Shown: positions 33,261-42,176 of the stretch, one piece after another
How the letters are laid out: every line of letters begins with the position of its first letter
How positions within the stretch are numbered: the stretch's first letter is position 1
The notes under the pieces: generated by a model
Databases searched by the model: none
What the model saw: the letters and a program-made list of their open reading frames with translations, nothing else
Told to the model about the DNA's origin: nothing
NCBI GenBank assembly: GCA_025997955.1
Contig: BNVH01000002.1
Span: 35,803 to 99,802, forward strand
Direction: 5' to 3'
Length of the DNA stretch: 64,000 bases
Source: Synergistales bacterium
GTDB lineage: Bacteria; Synergistota; Synergistia; Synergistales; Aminobacteriaceae
Position numbers and translations under genes: made by a program

Positions 33261-34247
33261 TCACTTATTCGCGGCTCGTTTTATCCGGTCGCGCAGAGCC
33301 AGCCCTATGCCCTCCGCCTCAGGCCACTCTACGACGATACAACCGCAGTCCTTTTCGCTCTCCATGCTCCTAAAGGACGCGAACAGCCCGCGGGCGTAAC
33401 TTTCGGGTGAGTCAAAAACAATCGAGTGGGCGAACGGGACGCCCGGCTCGCTCAGGCCGATAAAACCCGAGACGGCCGGCGCGACGAGCGACGCGAGAGG
33501 ATTTTTTTTATCCCATATGACGACGCCGATATTTGGCGCGTAGTGGCGGTATCTTGTGCCGGGCGAGCGTTTTGAAGCGTCAGCGTCGGATAAAAGCGGC
33601 GTCCTCAGAGGGAAGCCAAGAAATTCGCATAGAGTTTCGGACGACAAACCTCCGGGACGCAGCAGCAAGACATCATCCCCCGTGAGGTCTATCACAGTGG
33701 ACTCAAGCCCTATATCCACGCTTCCGGCGTCAAGTATCATATCCACCGAATCGCATAGATCTAAGGCCACAGAGCGCGCGTCCGTGGGGCTGGGACGACC
33801 GCTTTTGTTGGCGCTTGGCGCTGCCAAAGGACGCCCGGCCGCCTCTATGAGAGCGAGAGCCGCCGGATGAGAGGGCATTCTGAGGGCGACCGTCGAAAGG
33901 CCGGCCGTCACCTCCTTGGGGACGCGCGAATCTTCAAGCAAGGGCAACACCAACGTCAGAGGCCCGGGCCAAAACTCGTCCATCAAATCAAATGCCCTTT
34001 GGCTGCACTTCGCAAGGCGCTCGGCTACGCGCCTGTCATGGACGTGCAAAATCAGGGGGTTGTCCTGCGGTCTGCCCTTGGATAGGAATATTTTTTTGAC
34101 CGCCCGCGCGTTTTCTCCGTCCGCGCCGAGGCCGTAAACAGTCTCAGTTGGAAACGCCACAAGCCGTCCGTCTCTTAAAATAGAGGCGGCGCGGGCTATT
34201 ATATCGGGGTCGGGGTTCCATTTGTCTATCTTTACAATGTTTGACAT
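33261..34247 (-). CDS. sua5: Threonylcarbamoyl-AMP synthase, Sua5 type
   Basis: Makes L-threonylcarbamoyl-adenylate from threonine, bicarbonate and ATP, the first step of the tRNA t6A37 modification. Residues about 20-205 are the YrdC domain (LVAFPTETVYGLGADG, FLSKGRPQDNPLILHVHD, APSANKSGRPSPT); after it GLESTVIDLTGDD and RSPGTRYRHYAP mark the Sua5 C-terminal domain. Length about 328. The frame is open to 34322, which would overlap the dus gene, so ATG 34247 (MSNIVKIDKW) is chosen. Its ribosome site is poor. It lies 25 bases after dus. Confidence 0.92.
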   Translation of the reverse strand: MSNIVKIDKWNPDPDIIARAASILRDGRLVAFPTETVYGLGADGENARAVKKIFLSKGRPQDNPLILHVHDRRVAERLAKCSQRAFDLMDEFWPGPLTLVLPLLEDSRVPKEVTAGLSTVALRMPSHPAALALIEAAGRPLAAPSANKSGRPSPTDARSVALDLCDSVDMILDAGSVDIGLESTVIDLTGDDVLLLRPGGLSSETLCEFLGFPLRTPLLSDADASKRSPGTRYRHYAPNIGVVIWDKKNPLASLVAPAVSGFIGLSEPGVPFAHSIVFDSPESYARGLFASFRSMESEKDCGCIVVEWPEAEGIGLALRDRIKRAANK

Positions 34248-34272
34248 CTTACTTGAGCGCCGTTTTCGAGCG

Positions 34273-35265
34273 TTAAAAGGGACGGTCGGCGAAAGAGCGC
34301 AATATACGCATAGCTTCGTCAAAGTCCGTCACCACGCCGACCGCTCGCCGCGCCTCGGATGACTTTCGGAAGCCTTTCAGAACGCCGGCCAAGAGGCGCT
34401 TAAGCAACACGACAGCCAACCTCTCTCCGCACTCGTCTTTTAACTCGCCCGACAGTTTCAGCAAAAGCTCAACGCGCGCGTCAAACGTATCGTCACGCTC
34501 ACATGGCTCGAATGGAGCGGAAAGTCCCAATGTCAAGAGACTGTTCTGAAATAAAAACGGATTAGCGACAGCGCCTCTCGCCAGCATCACCCCGACACAG
34601 CCCATGCCCATATATTCCAAAACGTCCTCGGGCGTATATACATCCCCAGACGAGCTGACCTGGCTCGGGAAAAGCGCGGCCAGCGCCCTCACTATCTCTT
34701 TGTCCGCTTTGCCCTCGTACCTCTGAGCGGGACTTCGACCATGTATACATATGTTGTCAGCCCCAGCCTCAAGCAACATGTGCGCGAAGCGCAATGTCCG
34801 GCTCAGGCTTTCCGGTCTCTCGCCCTCGCTCCGCCTTGTCTTTATCCAGACGGGAAAAGATAATTTTTTGAGCTCCTTGACCATTTCAAAGGCCGTATCG
34901 GGCGCGTTCATCAAGGCCGCGCCCGCTCCGCGCTTGGTGACTTTTGGCATTGGGCAGGCCATGTTTACGCCAAGCGCGGCAAATTGAGTTTTGTTTATAT
35001 CGGAGCTTATTTCAAGCGCCTTCTCCGCTCCTTCTACGAGAGAGCGGACGCCCGGCGCGAACAACTGCAAAACCACCGGTCCCTCGCCGGGCAAAATCTT
35101 GAGCATTCCGGCTGTTTTGCGATTGCCCCTTATAACGCCCACCGCGCTTATCATCTCGGTGTGAGTCAGCCCCGCGCCGAGACGCCAAAAAAACCTCCGC
35201 ACGGACGGCACGGTCACGCCCGCGAGAGGGGCGAGCCAAAGCGGATTATTTACGGTTAAGTTCAT
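34273..35265 (-). CDS. tRNA-dihydrouridine synthase (Dus family)
   Basis: FMN- and NADPH-dependent reduction of uridine to dihydrouridine in tRNA loops. Evidence over 330 residues: LWLAPLAGVTVPSVR at the N-terminus, NMACPMPKVTKRGAGAALM (the catalytic Cys near residue 99 and substrate-binding Lys), SFPVWIKTRRS, DNICIHGRSPAQRYEGKAD and VMLARGAVANPFLF. DusB is the closest group, but the subtype cannot be fixed by eye. The ATG overlaps the end of coaX by 20 bases, suggesting translational coupling. Confidence 0.9.
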   Translation of the reverse strand: MNLTVNNPLWLAPLAGVTVPSVRRFFWRLGAGLTHTEMISAVGVIRGNRKTAGMLKILPGEGPVVLQLFAPGVRSLVEGAEKALEISSDINKTQFAALGVNMACPMPKVTKRGAGAALMNAPDTAFEMVKELKKLSFPVWIKTRRSEGERPESLSRTLRFAHMLLEAGADNICIHGRSPAQRYEGKADKEIVRALAALFPSQVSSSGDVYTPEDVLEYMGMGCVGVMLARGAVANPFLFQNSLLTLGLSAPFEPCERDDTFDARVELLLKLSGELKDECGERLAVVLLKRLLAGVLKGFRKSSEARRAVGVVTDFDEAMRILRSFADRPF

Positions 35266-36010
35266 AAAGTAAACGAAGGCCGTCTAAAGTCAGCCACTGG
35301 TCGACATGGTTTATGCTCTTGGCTATGGAGGCCATGAGCCCGGCGTGTCCGCCCGTCGCCACCACGACCGGCTTTATGTTGAGCTCCGCGCTGATGCGCT
35401 CTACGAGAGAATCAGTCATCCCAGCGTAGCCGTAGAGCATACCGGCCTGCACGGACTCAGTTGTGTTGCGCCCTATCACGGACGGCGGAAGTTCTATGCC
35501 AACCTGCGGCACCTTGGCCGTGCGCCCGAAGAGAGCCTGAATACCAGTGACAATGCCCGGCGCTATGACGCCGCCCAAGTAAGCCCCGTCCTGGGAGACT
35601 ATGTCGAGCGTTATAGCGGTTCCATAGTCGGCCACTATGACGGGAGAGCCGTATTTAGCGCGTCCCGCCACGGCGTTGACTATGCGGTCGGCCCCGACTT
35701 CATTGGGCGCGGCGTAGCGTATCTCAAGGCCTGTATTGATGAAAGCGTTGACGCAAAGGCACTCTACGCCGAAATACGTCCTTATGGCGTCGCGTATGGG
35801 AAGGTCAAGAGGCGGCACGACGCTCGACAGCATCGCCCCGTCTATATCGCTTGGCTTTATAGAGATGGTCGATAGCAAGAACAGGAGATATATCCCAAAC
35901 TCGTCCGACGTGTGCAAAATAGAGGAAAGCCGCCAATGGCTCAGGAGCTTCTCCCCGTCAAACACCCCAATGACCGTCGTAGTATTCCCCGCGTCCATCA
36001 CGAGAAGCAT
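35246..36010 (-). CDS. coaX: Type III pantothenate kinase
   Basis: Phosphorylates pantothenate, the first step of coenzyme A synthesis, in the ASKHA fold that needs a monovalent cation. Motifs in 254 residues: MDAGNTTTVIGVFDGE (phosphate-1), VGADRIVNAVAGRAKYG near 104-120, VIVADYGTAITLDIVS near 126-141, and YLGGVIAPGI. It begins one base before the end of the PEP-binding gene's stop region and overlaps dus by 20 bases, so these form one transcript. CoA supply fits the methylmalonyl-CoA and butyryl-CoA enzymes elsewhere in the window. Confidence 0.95.
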   Translation of the reverse strand: MLLVMDAGNTTTVIGVFDGEKLLSHWRLSSILHTSDEFGIYLLFLLSTISIKPSDIDGAMLSSVVPPLDLPIRDAIRTYFGVECLCVNAFINTGLEIRYAAPNEVGADRIVNAVAGRAKYGSPVIVADYGTAITLDIVSQDGAYLGGVIAPGIVTGIQALFGRTAKVPQVGIELPPSVIGRNTTESVQAGMLYGYAGMTDSLVERISAELNIKPVVVATGGHAGLMASIAKSINHVDQWLTLDGLRLLYELNRK

Positions 36011-37777
36011 TTACTTCATGCCCCAATCGCCAGGTTTGTCATAACACACCAATCCTTCCTCGCTCTCTCCGTCCAAATAGACAAAGAAGTCGCCCTTATA
36101 TATACGAACCGAAGGATGCGCCCCGATTTCGTAAGGCGTGTTGTCCAACCAGTCCGAGGCGTAAGTATTGTTGCTTTGCCCCGCGAATACCGGGAGATAC
36201 AAAATATTGTCTGAGTCCATATCCAAAAAGAAATGTGAGCCGTATGACAGCTCTGGATTGAAGTTGAACTGCGGCGCGGAAAGCTCCACGAGGCAGCCGC
36301 AGTTGTAGATATCGCCGTACTGTATGGGCACGCCTATGGCCGGGTTTCGGCTTCCCCATCTCCCAGGGCCGGCCAAGATGTAGCGAGTTCCCTTGAGCTT
36401 ATCGTTCAGCATTCCCACGGCGCGCGCCGCGCCCGCGGGATCCCATTCGCTGAGGTATTTCAGAGGTTCTACGTATACTAAATACGGTATATGCCGCAAC
36501 CTGCCGTTGCTCACCATACGGTCGCCCCTGAATATCTCCTGATCTTTGGGGACAACGGGAATCTCCACGCGCGACATCTCCTGAAAATGCGTCAGCGGGC
36601 GAAGCTGCACAAGCCTAAAATCCCTGCTCGTGGTGTCGTATGTGAACTCCATATCGACTGGCAGCTGAAGCTGAGACTCCATCAGGCGGATAAGGTCGCG
36701 CGCGAGGTTGAAAAGATAAGTCTGGCGCTTATGAAAGTCCGGGAAAGAGACGAGCGGCCTGTTGCTTGATTGAGCGCTGAAAAAGCTGTAAGGAAGCAGC
36801 ATATTGCTGTCCTCATCGTAAAACTCTATATACTCGTCGAGGTCTTTGTGGTTTTCCGCGAAGGCTGGCAGCCAGTCTCGCACAAAGCCGGTGCGTATCT
36901 CACCCTCGTTTCTGTCTATATAGTCAAAGAATTCCTGACTCGACCCCGCTATGCGCTCAGGAGAGTTTCCGGAGGGGCGCAGGGCTGGGTTGGTGAGATA
37001 GAAACTCCGCGCCGCGCCTCTGTCCACGGCTCTCGTGCCTATGCCGAAGCATATGCACATAAGGCCGTCCTCCTTTTGAATGCGAGGTGAGGGACGCCTG
37101 AAGATGCGTGAGAATATGGTGCCGGCGAGCTTGGGATAATATATATTACGCCTGTCCTTGCCTACCATGGACTGGATTATGACGGCCATAGACTCGTCAT
37201 GATGGGCCTTGCCGTGTTTTGTGCGGTATTTGCGGGCTGACGGGTTGAACATAGAGACCCATACGCCCCTCATGCACTCCTCCAACTTCGCCATGCGCCA
37301 CTCCATGCCGCGGATATTGGCCGAGAAAAAGGAATCATATTTGCCGGCAAACGCCAAGTCCACGGCGTCCTCCATGAGTGAGCTCGAACGCACGACCAAG
37401 GGCGGGCTTCCTATTTTTTCAAAATCGGCAAGTATGCGCTCAAGGTCGCGCTTCAAGCCGTCCGAAAAAACCCCGCCCGCTAAACGTTTCTGGACGCTTT
37501 CCCAGTCCTCTTCGTCGTAGAGGCCGTCAAGGCCGTTTGTATGCAGAAAATCCTCAAAAACCTCCGTGGACACGACGTGGCTCAAAAATGGAAGTTCTAC
37601 TTTATCATTTAAATCGGACGCCAACAAAACCGTATGGGCGTAGGCCAAGCCCTTCGACTTCCCCCCGCACCGCCCCTCGCCCAACAGCCAACCGCGTTGC
37701 TTATAATACTCTTCCGCTTTGTAGCTCAAAAAATCCGTAGTAATTTCTGTCACCCCCGTCAGAAGATAGCTCAACAA
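36011..37777 (-). CDS. Protein with PEP/pyruvate-binding domain, unknown role
   Basis: 588 residues. The PPDK N-terminal ATP-binding domain is recognisable by KSKGLAYAHTVL near residues 40-51 and VVRSSSLMEDAVDLAFAGKY near 127-146, followed by FGIGTRAVDRGAARSFYL and MEFTYDTTSRDFRLVQLRP near 385-403, where the domain normally ends. No swivelling phosphohistidine domain (GGxxSHAA) or C-terminal PEP barrel follows; instead comes a 180-residue unknown C-terminus. The activity may be a phosphoryl transfer from ATP, but the acceptor is unknown. The TTG start is uncertain since TATAAT lies only two bases upstream (37780-37785); GTG 37753 is possible. Confidence 0.7.
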   Translation of the reverse strand: MLSYLLTGVTEITTDFLSYKAEEYYKQRGWLLGEGRCGGKSKGLAYAHTVLLASDLNDKVELPFLSHVVSTEVFEDFLHTNGLDGLYDEEDWESVQKRLAGGVFSDGLKRDLERILADFEKIGSPPLVVRSSSLMEDAVDLAFAGKYDSFFSANIRGMEWRMAKLEECMRGVWVSMFNPSARKYRTKHGKAHHDESMAVIIQSMVGKDRRNIYYPKLAGTIFSRIFRRPSPRIQKEDGLMCICFGIGTRAVDRGAARSFYLTNPALRPSGNSPERIAGSSQEFFDYIDRNEGEIRTGFVRDWLPAFAENHKDLDEYIEFYDEDSNMLLPYSFFSAQSSNRPLVSFPDFHKRQTYLFNLARDLIRLMESQLQLPVDMEFTYDTTSRDFRLVQLRPLTHFQEMSRVEIPVVPKDQEIFRGDRMVSNGRLRHIPYLVYVEPLKYLSEWDPAGAARAVGMLNDKLKGTRYILAGPGRWGSRNPAIGVPIQYGDIYNCGCLVELSAPQFNFNPELSYGSHFFLDMDSDNILYLPVFAGQSNNTYASDWLDNTPYEIGAHPSVRIYKGDFFVYLDGESEEGLVCYDKPGDWGMK

Positions 37778-37779
37778 CT

Positions 37780-37785
37780 ATTATA
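37780..37785 (-). promoter_or_regulatory. Possible -10 box upstream of the PEP-binding gene
   Basis: Perfect TATAAT on the minus strand, immediately upstream of the annotated TTG start. A matching -35 is poor. If used, the RNA would be nearly leaderless or start inside the first codons, so the true start may be downstream at GTG 37753. Confidence 0.45.
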
Positions 37786-37867
37786 CGTAATTTAATACAG
37801 ATATTACATGTTTTTAAGTTGCCGATATTTAAAATAAATATACCTATATACCGCGCTTGGGAGTGTT

Positions 37868-37878
37868 TCTGCTATAAT
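37868..37878 (+). promoter_or_regulatory. Extended -10 promoter of the sahH operon
   Basis: TGCTATAAT, with TATAAT at 37873-37878 and TG at 37870-37871. No usable -35 at 16-18 bases. The RNA would begin about 60 bases before the sahH start. The leader shows no recognisable SAH riboswitch. Confidence 0.6.
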
Positions 37879-37944
37879 GCGTCATGATGAGAGAAAATAA
37901 TCCGTTTTTGAAATTTTAAAATCTTGAATAGGAGGTTTTTCGTT

Positions 37945-39189
37945 TTGACAAAATATAAAGTAGCTGATATATCAAAAGCGCCCCACGGGGCCAACAAAAT
38001 CGCGTGGGCATGGCAGTACATGCCGTCGCTGCAATTTCTTGAGAACAAATATAAAGCCGCTCAACCCTTCAAAGGCGCGACTATCGCGGCGTGTTTGCAC
38101 CTTGAGGCCAAGACGGCCTGCCTTCTGCTGACTCTGACGCGCCTTGGCGCGACTGTGGCGGCCTGCGGAAGCAACCCGCTTTCCACACAGGACGACGTAT
38201 GTGCCGCTCTCGCCGAGGGCGGCGTCAATGTTTTCAGCCACCGAGGTATGAATACAGATGAGTATTTCGCCTACGTGCGCGACATTTTGGACTTCAAGCC
38301 AAACGTTATCATAGACGACGGCGCGGATGTCGTCGCCACCGTTCATAAAGAAAGACCCGAGACTATCCCAAGCATTCTGGGCGCGTCGGAGGAGACCACA
38401 TCGGGCGTCAAGCGCCTGAAAGCCATGCTGGACGACGGCGCTCTCAAGCTGCCCGTCATATCAGTAAACGACGCGCTCAGCAAATACCTTTTTGACAACC
38501 GATACGGCACCGGGCAGTCCGTGTGGGACGGCGTTATGCGCGCCACGAATATGGTAGTAGCCGGCAGAGTCGTCGTCGTGGCCGGATACGGCTGGTGCGG
38601 CAAGGGCGTGGCGAAGCGCGCGTCGGGCTTGGGCGCTCGCGTCGTGGTGACGGAGCTCGACCCACACAAAGCCTGCGAGGCTCTTATGGACGGCTTTGAC
38701 GTCATGCCTATGGAGGAGGCCGCGAAAGTCGGCGACATATTCCTGACCCTCACGGGCAATGTCAGCGTCATAGACGAGCGCCACTTCCCATTGATGAAAA
38801 ATGGAGTGATCATGGGCAACGCCGGACATTTCGACGTAGAGATAAACAAGCCAGATCTCGCGCGCCTCTCCGACCATATCGAACACCTGCGCGACAACGT
38901 CGACACCTACGTCATGAAAGACGGTCGCCGCCTAAACCTGCTCGGCGAGGGGCGTCTTGTCAACCTCGCGTGCGCCGATGGGCATCCTATCGAAATTATG
39001 GACCTGAGCTTCTCCCTGCAGCTCGAGGCCGCGCTTCATGTATATACGCACAAGATGACGCCTGGCGTTCACGCGGTGCCTCCTGAGACCGACAGGGCCG
39101 TCATGGAGTCCAAGCTCGCCGCGCTTGGTATCGGCATCGACAAGCCCACGCGGCAGCAGATAGAGTACATGAAAAGTTGGACGGAGTAG
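37945..39189 (+). CDS. ahcY: Adenosylhomocysteinase
   Basis: Hydrolyses S-adenosylhomocysteine to adenosine and homocysteine with tightly bound NAD. Motifs over 414 residues: VIIDDGADVV, VISVNDALSKYLFDNRYGTGQS near 180-200, the NAD loop VVVAGYGWCGKGVAKRASGLG near 205-225, MGNAGHFDVEIN and EIMDLSFSLQ. TTG 37945 is chosen because AGGAGGT sits nine bases upstream; the ATG-like start at 37924 lies before this site. It is followed after three bases by the MTA/SAH deaminase, which acts on the same substrate. Confidence 0.95.
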   Translation: MTKYKVADISKAPHGANKIAWAWQYMPSLQFLENKYKAAQPFKGATIAACLHLEAKTACLLLTLTRLGATVAACGSNPLSTQDDVCAALAEGGVNVFSHRGMNTDEYFAYVRDILDFKPNVIIDDGADVVATVHKERPETIPSILGASEETTSGVKRLKAMLDDGALKLPVISVNDALSKYLFDNRYGTGQSVWDGVMRATNMVVAGRVVVVAGYGWCGKGVAKRASGLGARVVVTELDPHKACEALMDGFDVMPMEEAAKVGDIFLTLTGNVSVIDERHFPLMKNGVIMGNAGHFDVEINKPDLARLSDHIEHLRDNVDTYVMKDGRRLNLLGEGRLVNLACADGHPIEIMDLSFSLQLEAALHVYTHKMTPGVHAVPPETDRAVMESKLAALGIGIDKPTRQQIEYMKSWTE

Positions 39190-39192
39190 ATT

Positions 39193-40494
39193 ATGGCGAC
39201 GCTATTTAGAGACATCTATATATTGGACGGGGAGCGCGAAGCCGCGCAAAAGGGAAATATCCTCGTCTCTAAGGGGCGCATACAGTCAGTCTCAGAGGGC
39301 GACTCGGAGAGCGCGGATAAAATCGTGGAGGGCGGAGGGCATATGGCCGTTTTGCCGGGCTTCGTGAACGCCCACACTCACGCGGCTATGACGCTGCTTC
39401 GCGGCCTGGGCGAAGAAGCGCCTCTGATGGAGTGGCTTCAAAACAAGATCTGGCCCGTAGAGGAGAAGCTGACGCCTGAGCATATCTACTGGGGTACGCT
39501 ATCGGCCATTTTGGAGATGCTTTCCACCGGGACTACTTGCTTTGCCGATATGTACTTCGAGATGGACGGCGTGGCGAACGCCGCCCTCCTGTCCGGTATA
39601 CGCTGCGCTCTTTGTCGAGGCATAACAAACGGCCCCGACCTTCCGGACGGAACAAGGAAAATAGACGCCTCCCTTGCCGACAGTTTGAGACTGTTTGAGA
39701 AGTGGCACGGGCGCGAAGGGCTTTTGACCGTTCAGCTTGGGCCTCACGCCCCATATACCGTTCCGCTCGACGATATGAAGAAGATTGTAAGGACGGCAAA
39801 AGAGCGCGGCATCGGCCTTCATTTTCACTTCTTGGAGACCGAATGGGAGCTGGGCTATATCCGCGATGAACTCAAGATGACGCCTGAGCGGTATCTTCAG
39901 GACACAGGTATTTTGGACGTTGCGGGCGCTGTCTTCGCGCACGGCGTCTGGATGGACCCGGAGTGGGCTAACGAACTCGACTTTTCGCGCTCTACGATAG
40001 TGCACAACCCCCGCAGCAACATGAAGTTGGGCAGCGGCACGCTGCCGCTCGACTGTTGGCTCGACAAGAGCATAGGCCTCGCGCTCGGCACGGACGGCGC
40101 CTCAAGCAACAACCGCCTTGATATGTGGAGCGAAATGACGAGCGCCGCGCTGGTGCACAAGGGCAAGACGCGCAATCCGACAAGCGCCCCGGCTATAGAC
40201 ATACTCCGTATGGCGACGTTCGAGGGCGCGCGCGCGTTTGGCTTCGCGAACAAGGGGCTTATTCGCGAGGGCTGGATGGCCGACCTCATTTTAGTAGACT
40301 TAGACGCTCCGCACTACATCGGAGCGAACGAGGAAAACTTAGTCGGTTACATAGTCTACGCAGGCTCGTCCGCCGACATCAGAGGCACAATGGTAAACGG
40401 CAAATGGCTCTACCGCGATGGTTCGTACCTCACGCTTGACCGCGATGAGATAATCAAAAACGCGCGCATAGCCCGCGAGGAAATAACAGCGTAG
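39193..40494 (+). CDS. mtaD: 5-methylthioadenosine/S-adenosylhomocysteine deaminase
   Basis: Metal-dependent amidohydrolase that deaminates MTA and SAH to inosyl derivatives. Metal and active-site motifs over 433 residues: PGFVNAHTHAAMTLLRG near 55-71, GLHFHFLETEWE near 208-220, FAHGVWMD near 245, and ALGTDGASSNNRLDMW near 297-312. Its gene sits three bases behind sahH, so the same transcript supplies two routes for clearing SAH. The substrate range (MTA, SAH or 5'-deoxyadenosine) needs measurement. A weak GC-rich hairpin with T6 follows at 40491-40513. Confidence 0.92.
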   Translation: MATLFRDIYILDGEREAAQKGNILVSKGRIQSVSEGDSESADKIVEGGGHMAVLPGFVNAHTHAAMTLLRGLGEEAPLMEWLQNKIWPVEEKLTPEHIYWGTLSAILEMLSTGTTCFADMYFEMDGVANAALLSGIRCALCRGITNGPDLPDGTRKIDASLADSLRLFEKWHGREGLLTVQLGPHAPYTVPLDDMKKIVRTAKERGIGLHFHFLETEWELGYIRDELKMTPERYLQDTGILDVAGAVFAHGVWMDPEWANELDFSRSTIVHNPRSNMKLGSGTLPLDCWLDKSIGLALGTDGASSNNRLDMWSEMTSAALVHKGKTRNPTSAPAIDILRMATFEGARAFGFANKGLIREGWMADLILVDLDAPHYIGANEENLVGYIVYAGSSADIRGTMVNGKWLYRDGSYLTLDRDEIIKNARIAREEITA

Positions 40495-40521
40495 GGGGCC
40501 CTACCTGTTTTTTAAGGTCTC

Positions 40522-41298
40522 ATGGCTTTTGCGTCCATATCCATGGGGCAGTACGTCCCCATTCAGTCCTGTGTGCATTCCCTTGATCCGAGAGCGAAGC
40601 TGCTCTTGCTCGTGGTTCTTCTCGCGGCGGCGTTTGGGGCGACTGAAGCGCTGCCGCTTCTTGTGTGGTGGTTGGTTTTATGCGGTGCGGTGAGATTATC
40701 GCGCATAACATTTGGTATGCTTTTAAAATCCTGCCGTCCGGTTTTGTTTTTGGCCCTTTTTACGTTTATCATAAACGCTTCGTCCATCCTGTGGAGCGAG
40801 AGTAGCGCGGGCGGCGCTTTTTTGGCCGGAGGCGTCGCGGCCTCCCGCCTCGTTTTACTTGTAGCGTTCGCTGTCTTGCTGCCTCTCACCACCGCGCCCC
40901 TCGAAATGGCGGACGGGCTTGAGTCTCTTTTGTCGCCCTTCGCGCGCTTTGGCTTCCCCGCGCACGAGTGCGCTATGATGATGGGCATAGCCCTGCGCTT
41001 TATTCCTCTCCTGAGCGACGAGACCGACAGAGTAGTCAAGGCGCAGCTCTCGCGCGGCGCTAAGCTCGACCAGGGGAACTTTATCCGCCGAATGGTCTCC
41101 TTCTTTCCAATCCTCATACCGCTGTTTGTGATAATATTCAGACGGGCGGACGAGTTGGCTTTGGCTATGGAGGCGCGGGGCTACAGAGGGGGCGCCGGGC
41201 GCACTAAGAGACGCCCGTTACTATGGAAAAAGAACGATACGCGCGCCCTTGTTTTTGTTATTTTGCCGGTTGTCGTCATATCGGCTATATTACGCTAA
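40522..41298 (+). CDS. ecfT: Energy-coupling factor transporter transmembrane protein EcfT
   Basis: Membrane subunit of ECF vitamin/metal importers linking the substrate-binding S component to the ATPases. The 258-residue protein has five or six hydrophobic helices and the diagnostic cytoplasmic coupling motif SRGAKLDQGNF near residues 180-190 and the second AMEARGYRGGAGRT near 216-229. EcfA ATPases and S components are not in the window, so its substrate is unknown; the neighbours (SAM salvage, tRNA pseudouridylation) do not decide. The ATG follows AAGG. Confidence 0.88.
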   Translation: MAFASISMGQYVPIQSCVHSLDPRAKLLLLVVLLAAAFGATEALPLLVWWLVLCGAVRLSRITFGMLLKSCRPVLFLALFTFIINASSILWSESSAGGAFLAGGVAASRLVLLVAFAVLLPLTTAPLEMADGLESLLSPFARFGFPAHECAMMMGIALRFIPLLSDETDRVVKAQLSRGAKLDQGNFIRRMVSFFPILIPLFVIIFRRADELALAMEARGYRGGAGRTKRRPLLWKKNDTRALVFVILPVVVISAILR

Positions 41299-41354
41299 AA
41301 AAATATACGTACTTCTTTAGCCTATTTAGAGTACAATATAAAAAGATAAATAAA

Positions 41355-42176
41355 ATGTTTAGATACGCGGCGCAAGTGGCTTATATCGGTACAAATTATT
41401 CGGGTTGGCAAAGACAGCCTGACGCTTTGTCCGTTCAGCAGATTTTGGAGGAGGCTTTGCGGCGCTTGTCGCGCGCTCCCGTCACAGTCACGGGAGCGGG
41501 GCGCACGGATGCCGGGGTTCACGCGCTCGGTCAGGTTGCGTCTTTTTGTATGGACAGAGACTGGGAGCCTCAGAAGTTGCTTTTGGCGGTGAACGCTCAT
41601 CTTCCGGACGACGTGAGCGTCATGAAAATAGGGCGTGTTTCGGACGCTTTTCACGCGCGCGCGTCGGCTCTGTGGCGGGAGTATCGCTATTTTATATGGC
41701 ACGGCCGAAGCTGCTTGCCTTTTTTGCGCGCGGTTTGTTGGTGGAGAAAACGTCCGTGGGACGCGCGTCTTGCTCAAAGCGCTTGTCGCGCGTTAGAGGG
41801 ACGGCATGATTTTCGAGCCTTTTGTAAGACGGGCGAGTGTCCGGAGGACGGTTTTCGTGACGTCAAACGCGTCAGATATAAGGCAATAGGAGATTTGTCG
41901 ATTATTATCGTGCGCGCGCCATCGTTTTTGATGAATATGGTGCGCATAATGGTGGGAAATATAGATAAAGTTGCTCGCGAGGAAGAGCCTTTGTCATGGC
42001 TTGAGGGGCTTCTGAGCGGAGCAGAGCGCGAGCGGTCGGGCATAACAGCGCCTGCCGGCGGTTTGTTTTTTTGGCGCGTCGCTTACGGGGGGGAATTCGA
42101 CGTATGTTTGGAACAGATATCGGGATTGACCTTGGCACGGCGACAATCCTCATATACGAAAAGCGGCGCGGAGTAG
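41355..42176 (+). CDS. truA: tRNA pseudouridine(38-40) synthase
   Basis: Modifies U38-U40 of tRNA anticodon stems. Motifs over 273 residues: YIGTNYSGWQRQPDALSVQQ at 7-26, the catalytic Asp in GAGRTDAGVHALGQVASF near 49-66, SFLMNMVRIMVGNI near 190-203 and GITAPAGGLFFWRVAY near the end. The frame is open upstream to 41223, but MFRYAAQVAYIG at 41355 is the correct start. The last 24 residues extend past the usual end and their 73 bases overlap the first 24 codons of mreB in another frame. Confidence 0.93.
   Translation: MFRYAAQVAYIGTNYSGWQRQPDALSVQQILEEALRRLSRAPVTVTGAGRTDAGVHALGQVASFCMDRDWEPQKLLLAVNAHLPDDVSVMKIGRVSDAFHARASALWREYRYFIWHGRSCLPFLRAVCWWRKRPWDARLAQSACRALEGRHDFRAFCKTGECPEDGFRDVKRVRYKAIGDLSIIIVRAPSFLMNMVRIMVGNIDKVAREEEPLSWLEGLLSGAERERSGITAPAGGLFFWRVAYGGEFDVCLEQISGLTLARRQSSYTKSGAE

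Noticed and set aside
37790..37944. SAH riboswitch before sahH
   Set aside because: The leader has no recognisable pseudoknot core or conserved GAGGAGCG element; only an extended -10 and a strong ribosome site are visible.
40491..40513. Hairpin GTAGG/CCTAC with T6 after mtaD as a terminator
   Set aside because: The stem is only five pairs with a tight loop and lies inside an apparent operon, so I did not list it as a terminator. It may cause partial attenuation.
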